From the NCBI GenBank assembly GCA_026387405.1, contig JAPLLV010000032.1, forward strand, positions 1 to 48,807: a stretch of 48,807 nt of DNA, read 5' to 3'. Shown here piece after piece: positions 1 through 8,782 of the stretch (positions within the stretch are counted from its first letter, which is position 1; each line of letters opens with the position of its first letter). The notes below the pieces were generated by a model that saw only the letters and a program-made list of their open reading frames with translations, had not been told where the DNA came from and did not search any database. A program made the translations under genes and the position numbers. This stretch comes from Candidatus Omnitrophota bacterium (GTDB taxonomy: Bacteria > Omnitrophota > Gorgyraeia > Gygaellales > Profunditerraquicolaceae).

Positions 1-159
1 GAATACAAATCCGCCCCTCCTAAAATTTACCGCATACCCGCCGGCAACAGGGTTTTTCTCAAGAACCAACACTTTTTTGCCGTTTTTTGCCAATATGGCG
101 GCAGCGGTTAACCCCCCTATTCCAGCGCCGATAATTATGACATCGTATTTTTCGGACAT
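1..159 (-). CDS. FAD-dependent oxidoreductase, phytoene dehydrogenase-like (N-terminus only)
   Basis: Only the first 53 codons are in the window; the gene runs off the left edge. They encode an ATG start and a classical dinucleotide-binding fold: a beta strand, the loop GAGIGG, a helix, and a second strand ending in the acidic residue of VLVLEKN, followed by NPVAGGYA. This is the FAD-binding N-terminus of the amine oxidase / phytoene desaturase (CrtI-like) superfamily, where the glycine-rich segment after the acidic residue is typical. The substrate cannot be told from this piece. It is the next gene after the ketosynthase set, interrupted by the AAA ATPase gene, so a role in reducing or desaturating the product of that pathway is possible but inferred. 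Confidence 0.7.
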   Translation of the reverse strand, partial: MSEKYDVIIIGAGIGGLTAAAILAKNGKKVLVLEKNPVAGGYAVNFRRGGFVF

Positions 160-167
160 ATATTTAA

Positions 168-1385
168 TTAGCTCTTAATCCATTTTAAATAACCATCTAA
201 GGGCTGTGTGGATATATCGCGGGTTAAGAAGTCTTCTTTATCGCTTAGGCAGATTATTCTACCGGGCAGAATATTTAGCTTAGAAAATGTCTTCTTAAAT
301 CTCTCTATGGGTTTGGCCATATTTACATTTGGCGATTTGCTGAGCTTAATCTCAAACGGAAAGATTTGCATATTCTTTTCTATAATCAAATCTATTTCTA
401 ATTCATTATGTGTGCGCAAGTAAAACATATTCGGCATTTTCGCCTTGTTTGCATAAGCTTTCAATGTTTCCTGGATTACAAAGTTTTCAAAAAGCGGGCC
501 CGCCATAGGGCCGTTCAATAAGTATCTCTTATCTCTTATCCCTGCCAGAAAACAAACCAAGCCGCAATCTGTAAAATATACCTTAGGATTTTTTGCTATA
601 CGTTTGCTTAAGTTCCTATAATATGGACTCAACAGATATACAAGCTGGCTTGCTGCCAAAATAGAAAGCCATTTTTTTACTGTATTTACCGATATGCCTA
701 ATTCATTAGATATATTGCTTAGATTTAAGAATTGGCCGCAGCGTACTGCTAAAACCTGGATAAATTTCTGAAATTCCCTTAAGCTGCCTATGTCATAGAT
801 ACTGCGCACATCTCTTTCCAAATATGTCTGAAGATAGCTTCCATACCAGATTTCAAAACCTATCTTTGGATGCATATTAAGTTCCGGGAAAGAACCCCGA
901 AGACAGGCGTCTATAAAAACCTGCTGTAGTGTAATCGTTTTATTTTTAAGACGGAGCATATGCTTTTTTTCTTCTCTGCTAAATGGCAATAATGTTAGCA
1001 GACCTATCCTGCCTGCCAGACTATCCCCTAAATTCTTTATTAAATTGAATTGCTGTGAGCCGGTTAATATAAAACGCCCTCGTTTATTGCGGTCTCTGTC
1101 TATGAGGATCTTTAGGTAAGATAATATCTCGGGGACATATTGAATTTCATCAAATATTATGGGTTCCCGCAAGTTTTCCAGAAAAAGTTTTGGATCCGAT
1201 ATAGCCTTTTGCCGCGTAAGGGGGTCATCAAAAGAAACAACTTGGTGAGTCTTGCCAAATACCTTTTTTAACAATGTGGATTTACCCGACTGGCGCGGCC
1301 CCGTTAAGGCAACAGCAGGAAACTGTTTAACCGCTTTTTCAATGCTATCTTCTATTTCTCTATGTATATATACGTCTTTGGCCAT
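168..1385 (-). CDS. AAA ATPase with DUF4143 domain
   Basis: A 405-residue protein of the widespread ATP-binding AAA_14/DUF4143 family. The Walker A motif GPRQSGKST is at residues 29-37, followed by a Walker B-like IIFDEIQY and a sensor segment FILTGSQQF. A winged-helix-like stretch sits in the middle. The C-terminal part has a PD-(D/E)xK nuclease-like signature (EIDLII...FPFEIK). The start ATG at 1385 fits the family length. The cellular role of these proteins is unknown; they are common in patchy, transferred positions. Here the gene separates the ketosynthase operon from the oxidoreductase at the left edge, and a perfect palindrome lies 33 bp upstream of its start. It probably arrived by transfer and is unrelated in function to its neighbours. 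Confidence 0.88.
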   Translation of the reverse strand: MAKDVYIHREIEDSIEKAVKQFPAVALTGPRQSGKSTLLKKVFGKTHQVVSFDDPLTRQKAISDPKLFLENLREPIIFDEIQYVPEILSYLKILIDRDRNKRGRFILTGSQQFNLIKNLGDSLAGRIGLLTLLPFSREEKKHMLRLKNKTITLQQVFIDACLRGSFPELNMHPKIGFEIWYGSYLQTYLERDVRSIYDIGSLREFQKFIQVLAVRCGQFLNLSNISNELGISVNTVKKWLSILAASQLVYLLSPYYRNLSKRIAKNPKVYFTDCGLVCFLAGIRDKRYLLNGPMAGPLFENFVIQETLKAYANKAKMPNMFYLRTHNELEIDLIIEKNMQIFPFEIKLSKSPNVNMAKPIERFKKTFSKLNILPGRIICLSDKEDFLTRDISTQPLDGYLKWIKS

Positions 1386-1417
1386 AATATTCTTATACTA
1401 CAGCGGGTAATTCTGTC

Positions 1418-1452
1418 AAGACAAATTTGCATTTTCAATGCAAATTTGTCTT
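1418..1452. repeat. Perfect 15-bp inverted repeat upstream of AAA ATPase gene
   Basis: Arms AAGACAAATTTGCAT and ATGCAAATTTGTCTT are exact reverse complements around a 5-base loop. It lies between the ketosynthase stop (1466) and the ATPase start (1385). No T-tract follows on the minus strand, so it is not an obvious intrinsic terminator; an operator, or a terminus left by insertion, are alternatives. Confidence 0.85.
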
Positions 1453-1465
1453 ATTTCCATTTTCT

Positions 1466-2740
1466 TCATAGTTTCCCAAACACCGCTGCCCCATTATATC
1501 CGGCAAAACCGCAGGCGGTTTTCATAACCGTATTAAGTTTTGTTTTAATTAAATCCCTGACAGGAGAGATATTAAGTTTTGCATCGGGGATCTGACAATT
1601 TAAAGTCGGAGGAATTGTATTGTTTTCTAAAGACAACAGTAAGATGACTGTTTCTAACAGGGCTGTGCTGCCTAAATTGTGGCCAATGTATGGTTTTAAT
1701 GCCGTGATAAGCGGCTTTTTGGGATTTTTTCCAAAAACATCTGTTATTGCCTTTGCCTCGTATGCATCAGTAACAGGGGTGGCAACGCCGTGGGGAACGA
1801 GCAAATCTATGCTTTTCCTATTAACGGCTGAATTTTTAAGCGCAGATTCGATTACCGTGCTATACGAATTGCCCCCCATATCGGGAATTGATATCTTCCA
1901 GGCCTCCATATGAAATGCCCCGCCTAGATATTCTGCGTAAATATGCGCTTTTCTCTTTAGGGCGCTGTCTAAGCTCTCAAGCATAATACCTGCCCCGCCA
2001 TCGCCCAAGACAAAACCATCCCTGTTTTTGGCAAACGGTTTTATCAATCCATCTTCGGGATACATCTCTAAACGCCTGAACCAGGATTGTTTAAAGATGC
2101 TGGATTTATCGGATGCGGCGACAATCACGCAATCGCATTTCCCGCTCCTTATAATATCTGCGCCTGTTTCAACGGCGAATAGGCCTGAAGCGCAGGCATT
2201 ATTGATAAACAACGAATACCCATGTATATCCAACGCCTTGGCCACAAAATATAAAAATACAAAAGTCTGTAAATCGTGGCCTCTTTTGGCAAACCCTTCG
2301 TTGATACCTTTAAAAAATCCGGTCTTATCTTCTTGCCTTAATTTGTAAAATTCATTTATTAGATCTGCGTAAAATTCATCCAGGCCGGGGTTCTCGTGCG
2401 CAAGGACCAGGCCGATTCTGTTCCTGTCAATGTTTATCCTGCCGTCATCCAGCGCAAGCTTTGCCGCTGCCATAAGGTAAAAGAGATCCTGCGGCTCCCT
2501 CCGGTCTTTCCATCTGAGGATATCCTCCAGGATTTGTTTATCAATACCAAACTTTTCGATATTAAATTCTTTTATCTTATGGACAAAATATTTATCGACC
2601 AGTTTACCATCCAGGACAAATTCCTCCTGCGTAAGCCCTGTATACTTCCTTAACACGGAATCCCAGACATCATCTTTGCCGGTGCCGATCGCCGAAAATG
2701 GACCTAATCCTGTAATGACTATCCGTTTACTTCCAGCCAT
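1466..2740 (-). CDS. Beta-ketoacyl synthase (KAS II/FabF type), divergent
   Basis: A 424-residue condensing enzyme of the thiolase fold that would extend an ACP-bound acyl chain with malonyl-ACP. The nucleophile is Cys183 in NNACASG. The two histidines are present in PHGVAT (in place of the usual HGTGT) and in GHNLGS, and the conserved lysine is in ALKPYIGH, so it is predicted active. The sequence is more divergent than the neighbouring KS. It is last in the set FabG, KS-beta, ACP, FabZ, KS, KS, 12 bp after the preceding gene. Three ketosynthases with a dedicated ACP point to a specialised acyl chain (polyene, ladderane-like or polyketide-like) rather than housekeeping fatty acid synthesis; the product is unknown. 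Confidence 0.88.
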   Translation of the reverse strand: MAGSKRIVITGLGPFSAIGTGKDDVWDSVLRKYTGLTQEEFVLDGKLVDKYFVHKIKEFNIEKFGIDKQILEDILRWKDRREPQDLFYLMAAAKLALDDGRINIDRNRIGLVLAHENPGLDEFYADLINEFYKLRQEDKTGFFKGINEGFAKRGHDLQTFVFLYFVAKALDIHGYSLFINNACASGLFAVETGADIIRSGKCDCVIVAASDKSSIFKQSWFRRLEMYPEDGLIKPFAKNRDGFVLGDGGAGIMLESLDSALKRKAHIYAEYLGGAFHMEAWKISIPDMGGNSYSTVIESALKNSAVNRKSIDLLVPHGVATPVTDAYEAKAITDVFGKNPKKPLITALKPYIGHNLGSTALLETVILLLSLENNTIPPTLNCQIPDAKLNISPVRDLIKTKLNTVMKTACGFAGYNGAAVFGKL

Positions 2741-2752
2741 TTTTATCGTGGT

Positions 2753-3970
2753 TTAACCTTTATATTTTTTAAATACTACACAAGCATTATTTCCACCAAA
2801 GGCAAAGCCGTTATTGAGGGCGATCCTTACCGTTGCCTTCCTCGCTTTATTAGGGACGCAATCTATATCGCACTCCGGGTCGGGAGTTTCATAGTTTATC
2901 GTGGGAGGGACTATATTCTCCTTCACTGCCAGGCAGCAAACCGCGGCCTCTATGGCAGATGCGGCGCCCATAGGATGCCCAAGCATAGACTTTATTGAAC
3001 TTACCATGACCTCCTTGTATCTTTCTTTAAAAACATTCCTGATCGCTTCACACTCTGCTTTATCATTAGGTCCTGTCCCTGTGCCATGCGCGCTGATATA
3101 ATCCACATCTTTATAGGTCAGGCCTGCTTCCTTAAGGGCCTTCTCCATAACCCTGGTGATCCCTTTTGGGTCAGGGGCAGTGGCATGATAGGCATCGCAA
3201 TATAGTCCGTAGCCTAAAATCTCGGCGTATATTTTAACTTTTCTTTTTACCGCAGAATCATACGATTCCAGCAAAAGGACTCCCGCCCCTTCTCCCTGCA
3301 TCATACCCTTTCTATTCTTATCAAATGGCCGGACAACATCAGGGGACATCGCATAGATCCTCTGAAATCCGGTAAAGGCAACGGTAGAGAAAGCGTCCGC
3401 GCCTCCTGTTAAGGCAAAATTCAACTCTCCGCTTCTAATCAGATCAAAACCGTAGCCTATGGCATAGTTCCCTGCGGCGCAGGCAGTAGGAATGAGATAA
3501 TTTTGCCCCATGGCCTTAAACTCTATGCCTACATTTGCCGATATATTGTTTACCGCGGCCTGTAATACCTTTGCCCTGTCAATGTCTTTTAAGCCGCCCT
3601 TTGCCCAGGCAGAGACTAATTCTTCAAGCGGCCTTTCCCCTGTAGTTGTGCCGATAAGAACGCCCATTTCTTTTCCGATAGTGGCCTTACGAGGCAGCTG
3701 CGCATCTGCCAATGCCAAAGAGCTGGCTGCAATTGCCAATTGCGAACATCTGCCTAAAAACTTGATTCTTCTCTTAGGGATAAAATCCTCGGGATTAAAA
3801 TTCTTTACTTCCCCGCCGCGATGGCATTTATAGGCAGAGGTATCTATAGAGGTGATCTCGGTTATCCCGGATCTGCCGTTAATAATAGCGTCCCAGAAGG
3901 CATCTTTGCCTATGCCCACTGAAGTCACAACTCCTATGCCGGTTACAACTACCCTGCGGTTATTTTCCAT
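2753..3970 (-). CDS. Beta-ketoacyl-ACP synthase II (FabF-like)
   Basis: A 405-residue FabF-type condensing enzyme with the complete catalytic set: Cys164 in TACAAG, His in SAHGTGTGPND, Lys in SIKSMLGH and His in GHPMGAAS. The C-terminal FGFGG-type loop appears as FAFGGNN. The ATG at 3970 lies inside the end of the FabZ gene (11-bp overlap), which implies translational coupling. With the inactive KS encoded at 4672-5907 it could form a KS-alpha/KS-beta heterodimer, as in type II polyketide and aryl polyene systems; this pairing is inferred from gene order and from which partner lost its active site. Confidence 0.93.
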   Translation of the reverse strand: MENNRRVVVTGIGVVTSVGIGKDAFWDAIINGRSGITEITSIDTSAYKCHRGGEVKNFNPEDFIPKRRIKFLGRCSQLAIAASSLALADAQLPRKATIGKEMGVLIGTTTGERPLEELVSAWAKGGLKDIDRAKVLQAAVNNISANVGIEFKAMGQNYLIPTACAAGNYAIGYGFDLIRSGELNFALTGGADAFSTVAFTGFQRIYAMSPDVVRPFDKNRKGMMQGEGAGVLLLESYDSAVKRKVKIYAEILGYGLYCDAYHATAPDPKGITRVMEKALKEAGLTYKDVDYISAHGTGTGPNDKAECEAIRNVFKERYKEVMVSSIKSMLGHPMGAASAIEAAVCCLAVKENIVPPTINYETPDPECDIDCVPNKARKATVRIALNNGFAFGGNNACVVFKKYKG

Positions 3971-4415
3971 TTTTTCTTTTCTTAGCTACTACGGCAAAAG
4001 AACCTCTCATTGTAGCTGCAATTCTATCTCCCACCTTCGCGGTCACATCTATTACTCCCCCAAAGTCTACTATTTTAAAATTACACGCTTCTAATATAAG
4101 CGTATCCCCGGGATACACCGGAGATTTGAATGTCACATTGACATTAGTTAAATAATAATCAGGGTTAGTTTTTGCGATGCCGGGTTTAGCGGTATAAAAC
4201 AGTATAATTGACGCCTGCGCCATTGCTTCAATTGTCAGAACGCCCGGCATCACCGGATTGCCCGGAAAATGCCCTTTAAAAAAATCCGCCGCGGGATCAA
4301 GGTACTTTTTTGCCACGACGCGTTTCCCCTCTTCCACCTCAATTACTTCATCAATGAAGAGAAAGGGTTCGCGCTGCGGCAATATTGTTTTAATCTTTTC
4401 TTTATCCCAGACCAT
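3960..4415 (-). CDS. fabZ: 3-hydroxyacyl-ACP dehydratase, FabZ-like
   Basis: A 151-residue hot-dog-fold dehydratase that removes water from 3-hydroxyacyl-ACP to give the trans-2-enoyl chain. The family signature GHFPGNPVMPGVLTIEAMAQ is intact, with catalytic His49 and Glu63. The length is normal for FabZ. It follows the ACP gene by 5 bp and overlaps the next KS gene. No enoyl reductase gene is in this cluster, so the chain may be left unsaturated unless a housekeeping FabI/FabK, or the oxidoreductase at the left edge, acts on it; that point is inference. Confidence 0.93.
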   Translation of the reverse strand: MVWDKEKIKTILPQREPFLFIDEVIEVEEGKRVVAKKYLDPAADFFKGHFPGNPVMPGVLTIEAMAQASIILFYTAKPGIAKTNPDYYLTNVNVTFKSPVYPGDTLILEACNFKIVDFGGVIDVTAKVGDRIAATMRGSFAVVAKKRKNGK

Positions 4416-4420
4416 GGCGG

Positions 4421-4669
4421 TTATTTAATATCGAGGAGCTGCTTAGCTAAAGCTGTAGCCTGATTTAGCGTTCTGATCTTACGGATCTCTTCTTCGGGAA
4501 CGATGATCTTAAATGTCTTCTCTATTGCACCGGTGATCTCTATGGCCTTCATAGAATCTACGTCCAAATCCCGGGCAAAATCAGCATCTCCCGAGAGTTT
4601 ATCAAGCGGCATTCCGATCACGCCTGCGACGAGCTCTTTCATTTTATTTTCCAGTTCTTGCGGTGTCAT
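4421..4669 (-). CDS. Acyl carrier protein
   Basis: An 82-residue acidic four-helix carrier protein. The phosphopantetheine attachment serine is Ser39 in LDVDSMKAIE, where the usual DSL is DSM. A good Shine-Dalgarno GGAGGTG lies 7-8 bases before the ATG and overlaps the 3' end of the upstream KS gene. Its sequence is not that of a typical housekeeping AcpP, and with three KS genes around it, it is most likely dedicated to this pathway. Confidence 0.92.
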   Translation of the reverse strand: MTPQELENKMKELVAGVIGMPLDKLSGDADFARDLDVDSMKAIEITGAIEKTFKIIVPEEEIRKIRTLNQATALAKQLLDIK

Positions 4670-4671
4670 AG

Positions 4672-5907
4672 CTATTCACCTCCGTATCTTTTTATAACAG
4701 CGGTAGCGTTATTCCCACCCGGCCCAAAGCTGTTTATTAATATATTATTGACTCTCTGCTGCCTTGGCGCATTCGGCACATAATCAAGGTCGCAATCGGC
4801 ATCTTTTTCTTTATAATTTATTGTGGGCGGGATAAAGTCTTTTTCCAGAGAACCTAATGAAGCGGCGATCTGTAAAATGCCTCCTGCGCTGACAGTTTCT
4901 CCCACCATGGATTTGATGGCGCTGACCGGCACAGTTTTAGCGCGCGTATTGAATACTTGTTTTATGACATAAGTTTCTAGCATATCCTGCTGCACCACTG
5001 AATTAGCGGCGGACGATATACAGTCAATATCATCTTCCCGCAGTCCCGCGTTCTTAATTGCCTTTGTCATGGTTTCTTTTAAGCCCGCGGCTTTCGGCTC
5101 ATATTTTGCAGCCCGGAAGGCGTCAAAGGAATTTTCCACCGCGGCCAATTCCGCATAAATATGAGCATTCCTTTTCCTGGCATATTCCTCGCCTTCTACA
5201 AGCAGAACGGCTGCAGCCTCGCCCAGGATAATCCCATTTCTCCTTTTATCAAAGGGGCAGGACAGTTCTTCTCCTTTTAGGCCGGCAAGAAAACCCACCT
5301 TATAAAATCCGGCGAAACTCGCAAACGTCAACCCTTCAACACCGGCCACTAAGACAGCTTTAGCCCTGTTTAGTTTGATGAAGCTTACCGCGTACTTAAG
5401 GGCATCCAGGCCTGCGGTAAAGCCCGTAGAAATAGTAGCGTTAAATCCCTTGATCTTATGGCGAATTGAAATTTGGCTGGAAGCGGTATTAATCGTGGTG
5501 CCAACGAATATGGCAGCCGTGGCAAACCGGGGGCCATCCTGGACTATTTCCCTGCCAAACTCGGCAATATTCCAGAGGGCGAGAGTCGTTCCTGTGGCAA
5601 CACCGAATTCTTCAGTATTTTCTTCTGTTATCTTGAGTCTGGCGTCTTCTAATGCCAGCCTTGCTGCTGAACAGACAAGCTTTGTTCCTCTATCTGTATT
5701 CTGTAAATCCTTTGGCCCTAAGAATTCTTCCGCGTTAAAATCGCTGATTTCACCGGCAAGCTTTGTCTTGAAAAGGCCGGGGTCAAAAATCGTTACCGGT
5801 TTTATTCCGGAACGCCCCTCTTTTAAAGCAGACCAAAAAGCCTCCTTACCTATGCCATTTGGAGCAAGCACTCCTATCCCTGTAATCACTATCCGCTCTT
5901 GACCCAT
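4672..5907 (-). CDS. Ketosynthase lacking active site (KS-beta / chain length factor-like)
   Basis: A 411-residue protein that aligns along its whole length with FabF but has lost the catalytic residues. The nucleophilic Cys is Phe163 (STGFTAG in place of TACAAG), the first His motif HGTGT is ANSVV, and the second His is Glu (KSMVGETVSAG in place of KSMLGHPMGAA). The conserved Lys remains. The fold and dimer-interface segments are intact and the frame is open, so this is selective loss rather than decay. Chain length factors of type II polyketide and aryl polyene systems have the same architecture but usually carry Gln at the Cys position. It is predicted to pair with an active KS and shape the acyl tunnel. 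Confidence 0.85.
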   Translation of the reverse strand: MGQERIVITGIGVLAPNGIGKEAFWSALKEGRSGIKPVTIFDPGLFKTKLAGEISDFNAEEFLGPKDLQNTDRGTKLVCSAARLALEDARLKITEENTEEFGVATGTTLALWNIAEFGREIVQDGPRFATAAIFVGTTINTASSQISIRHKIKGFNATISTGFTAGLDALKYAVSFIKLNRAKAVLVAGVEGLTFASFAGFYKVGFLAGLKGEELSCPFDKRRNGIILGEAAAVLLVEGEEYARKRNAHIYAELAAVENSFDAFRAAKYEPKAAGLKETMTKAIKNAGLREDDIDCISSAANSVVQQDMLETYVIKQVFNTRAKTVPVSAIKSMVGETVSAGGILQIAASLGSLEKDFIPPTINYKEKDADCDLDYVPNAPRQQRVNNILINSFGPGGNNATAVIKRYGGE

Positions 5908-5927
5908 AGAGCCTTTAGGTAAACTTT

Positions 5928-6674
5928 TTACGCCATTGTTAATCCGCCGTCAACAACGATGACCTCTCCGGTTATATACCCTGCCTCTTCACTTGCCAAA
6001 AACTTGACTGCCTTTGCTACCTCTTGCGGCTTGCCAAATCTTCCAAATGGGATCTGTTTTAACATTTCGTCCTTATATGAGGCTTTCAGGGCTTTGGTCA
6101 TATCCGTTTCGATGAATCCTGCGGCTACGGCATTTACCCTGATATTGTATGCTCCGACCTCTTTAGCCAAAGACTTGGTAAAACCCAGAATACCTGCTTT
6201 TGAGGCAGCGTAATTTGTTTGCTTAGCCATGCCTACAATGCCGCTGACAGAAGATATGTTGATAATATTACCGCTTTTCTCTTTCATAAAACCGGTTATC
6301 GCCGCACGGGTAAGGTTAAAAACCCCGCCCAAGTTTGTATCTATCACCTCCTGCCAGTCCACCTTTGCCATAAACATTAATGCCATATCTTTAATAATAC
6401 CGGCATTATTTATTACAATATCAAGCCCGCCAAAGAACTCTTTGGTTTCTTTTACCCATTCGGAAACAGCATCAAAATCGCTGATATTCACCTGAGAGGC
6501 TTTTGCTCTCACGCCAAGAGCCATAAGTTCCTCTTCCAGATCCTGAGCCTCTAACTTACTTTTAAGGTAATTAAAGGCTATATTCGCCCCCTCGCGGGCT
6601 AACTCTAACGCTATTGCCCGTCCTATGCCCCGGCTGGCGCCGCTGATAATCGCAATTTTATTCTTTAGCAACAT
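5928..6674 (-). CDS. fabG: 3-oxoacyl-ACP reductase, FabG-like SDR
   Basis: A 248-residue classical short-chain dehydrogenase that reduces 3-oxoacyl-ACP with NAD(P)H. It has the nucleotide-binding motif GASRGIG (12-18), NNAG (89-92), the catalytic Ser in ISSVSG (141-142), Tyr155 and Lys159 in YAASK, and the C-terminal YITGEVIVVDGG of FabG. The ATG at 6674 overlaps the end of the response regulator gene by 17 bp; the start fits the family. It opens the fatty-acid/polyketide-like set and is the only ketoreductase in it. Confidence 0.93.
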   Translation of the reverse strand: MLLKNKIAIISGASRGIGRAIALELAREGANIAFNYLKSKLEAQDLEEELMALGVRAKASQVNISDFDAVSEWVKETKEFFGGLDIVINNAGIIKDMALMFMAKVDWQEVIDTNLGGVFNLTRAAITGFMKEKSGNIINISSVSGIVGMAKQTNYAASKAGILGFTKSLAKEVGAYNIRVNAVAAGFIETDMTKALKASYKDEMLKQIPFGRFGKPQEVAKAVKFLASEEAGYITGEVIVVDGGLTMA

Positions 6675-7044
6675 CTAAATTTTTCTTGATTTTATCCACA
6701 AATTCTTTAGTATAAAAAGGTTTATATATGTAATCCGCGACTTTTAATTCTAATGCATTTTTATAGGCATCTTCATCGGCGTATCCGGTAATAAAGATTT
6801 CCGGGATCGGCTGCTTGCCTGACTCTTTTAGCAACGCTCTTATCTTTCTGATAGTTGCTATTCCATCGAGTTGCGGCATTCTGATATCGGAAACGATCAA
6901 ATCGAAGTCAACGCCTTTACATTGCTCTATTGCCTCTTCTCCGCCGGCAGCAATTACAACATTAAAACCTTCTTTTTTAAGTAACCTCTGCAGGCTTTTG
7001 GTTACGAGCCCTTCATCATCAATCACTAATATATTTTTTGCCAT
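6658..7044 (-). CDS. Single-domain response regulator (CheY-like)
   Basis: A 128-residue receiver domain without an output domain. Acidic residues Asp9-Asp10, phospho-acceptor Asp53 in VSDIRMP and Lys108 in YIYKPF are present. It lies between the NAD synthetase and FabG genes in the long co-directional run, overlapping fabG. No histidine kinase gene is in the window, so its signal is unknown. Confidence 0.92.
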   Translation of the reverse strand: MAKNILVIDDEGLVTKSLQRLLKKEGFNVVIAAGGEEAIEQCKGVDFDLIVSDIRMPQLDGIATIRKIRALLKESGKQPIPEIFITGYADEDAYKNALELKVADYIYKPFYTKEFVDKIKKNLDVAKE

Positions 7045-7097
7045 CTTAGCTCCTCGTCTTAGTCTCCTGCTTCTGCACCCACGCTTCCAGCTTCTCT

Positions 7098-8780
7098 TTA
7101 AGGACGGTAGCCGTTGGTGATCGGCATTCTCCTGTCCTTGCCCAGCGCTTTAGCGGTGATCTTGATCCCGGGAGCTGCCTGGCGTCTTTTATATTCGCTT
7201 CTATCCACCATGCCTAAAACCCTGTGCACGGTCTCGCGGTCAAACCCCAGAGAAACGATCTCTTCTATATCCTTATCCTGCTCTACGTAGGCCTTTAAGA
7301 TCTGATCCAAGACATCATAAACCGGCAGGGTATCGGCATCCTTTTGATCAAACCTCAGTTCTGCCGTCGGGGCCTTGGTAAAGGCATTCCGGGGGATTAC
7401 CGCCCCTTGCGCGTTGCGGTATTCTGCCAACTTATATACCAGCATCTTTGGCACATCCTTGATCACGGCAAAACCGCCGGCCATATCTCCATAGAGCGTG
7501 GCGTAACCCGTGCTCATCTCGGACTTATTACCGGTCGCCAGGACCAACCACCCGAATTTATTGGAAAGCGCCATGAGCATTGTGCCGCGGATACGCGCCT
7601 GGACGTTTTCTTCGGCGATATTCCTGGGGAGCCCGGAAAAATGCGGCTCAAGGGTCAAGAGGAACATCTTATATATCTGCTCAATGGGGATATTGATGAA
7701 TTTTATACCTAAGTTTTGCGCCAGTTCTTTAGCGTCCTTAAGGGATTCCTCCGAAGAATACCGGGTAGGCATAAAAACACCGATACAATTATCCTTTCCC
7801 AGCGCGTCGGAGGCTAACGTAGCTACAAATGAAGAATCGATCCCCCCGCTTAAGCCCACCACTACCTTTTGGAAATTATTCTTGGCCGCATAATCATGCA
7901 AACCCAATAAAAGCGCCTGATAGATCTCAGGCAGCGGTTTAAGCGGCCGGGTTGACCGTTTTGGCAAAACAGGTTTCTTTTTACTTGAGAGTTTATTTGT
8001 GATTACGACCGCGGCGGGCTTGGGGGTTTTCTCAACCGGAGGAATATCCAGATCCGCTATCAACAGGTCTTCCTTAAATGCCGCGGCATAGGCGATCACC
8101 TTGCCTTTATCGTCCACCACCATGCTCTGGCCGTCAAAAACCAGCTCATCCTGCCCGCCCACGGAATTACCATAGGTAATAAAGGCGCGGTTGCCTTTAG
8201 CCTGCCTGGTAAGCACGGACTCTCTCTCTTTTCGCTTGCCGGCATGATAAGGCGAGGCATTGATATTAACGATAAGCCTGGCGCCGAACCGGGCCTCCTG
8301 TTTCGTGGGCCCCTGGGCAGACCAGATATCCTCGCAGATATTTACGCCAAAGATAATATTACCGGCCTTAAACAGCGGGGCGGATACCCCGCTTAAAAAA
8401 TACCGTTTCTCGTCAAATACCCCGTAATTCGGCAGAAGCATCTTACGGTAGATCCCTTTAATCCCGCCGTCGCTGATCACTGCCGCGGCATTATAAAGTC
8501 CGTTTTGGCCCCTATCCACAAAACCCACCACTGCGATAATGTCGTGGACCTCTTTGGCCAGGTCCTTTACTGCGTCAAGGTTATCGCGGATAAATTTTGG
8601 TTTTAAAAGCAGGTCTTCGGGGGGATAGCCGCAAACAGCCAGCTCCGGGAAAGAAACGATGTCGCTTCCGGCAATTCTAGCCTTCTCTAGATATTCTTTG
8701 ATCTTGCGGCAGTTGCCTCTGAGGTCGCCGACCGTACAGTTGATCTGGGCTATGGCAATGCGGATATTCTTCTCTTTCAA
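7098..8780 (-). CDS. nadE: Glutamine-dependent NAD+ synthetase
   Basis: A 560-residue two-domain enzyme converting deamido-NAD+ to NAD+ with ATP and glutamine. The N-terminal nitrilase-type glutaminase has the triad Glu46 (FPELAVCGYPP), Lys113 (YRKMLLPNYGVFDEKRYF) and Cys149 (NICEDIW). The C-terminal synthetase domain begins near residue 285, with the ATP pyrophosphatase loop SGGIDSS at 311-317. The start codon is TTG (8780), 2 bp after the GAF-ANTAR stop; no ATG is near. Its place right after glutamine synthetase and GAF-ANTAR genes fits glutamine-dependent nitrogen metabolism. Confidence 0.95.
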   Translation of the reverse strand: MKEKNIRIAIAQINCTVGDLRGNCRKIKEYLEKARIAGSDIVSFPELAVCGYPPEDLLLKPKFIRDNLDAVKDLAKEVHDIIAVVGFVDRGQNGLYNAAAVISDGGIKGIYRKMLLPNYGVFDEKRYFLSGVSAPLFKAGNIIFGVNICEDIWSAQGPTKQEARFGARLIVNINASPYHAGKRKERESVLTRQAKGNRAFITYGNSVGGQDELVFDGQSMVVDDKGKVIAYAAAFKEDLLIADLDIPPVEKTPKPAAVVITNKLSSKKKPVLPKRSTRPLKPLPEIYQALLLGLHDYAAKNNFQKVVVGLSGGIDSSFVATLASDALGKDNCIGVFMPTRYSSEESLKDAKELAQNLGIKFINIPIEQIYKMFLLTLEPHFSGLPRNIAEENVQARIRGTMLMALSNKFGWLVLATGNKSEMSTGYATLYGDMAGGFAVIKDVPKMLVYKLAEYRNAQGAVIPRNAFTKAPTAELRFDQKDADTLPVYDVLDQILKAYVEQDKDIEEIVSLGFDRETVHRVLGMVDRSEYKRRQAAPGIKITAKALGKDRRMPITNGYRP

Positions 8781-8782
8781 AC

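Noticed and set aside
1418-1452. Intrinsic terminator of the ketosynthase operon
   Set aside because: The stem is AT-rich and no run of T follows on the transcribed strand.
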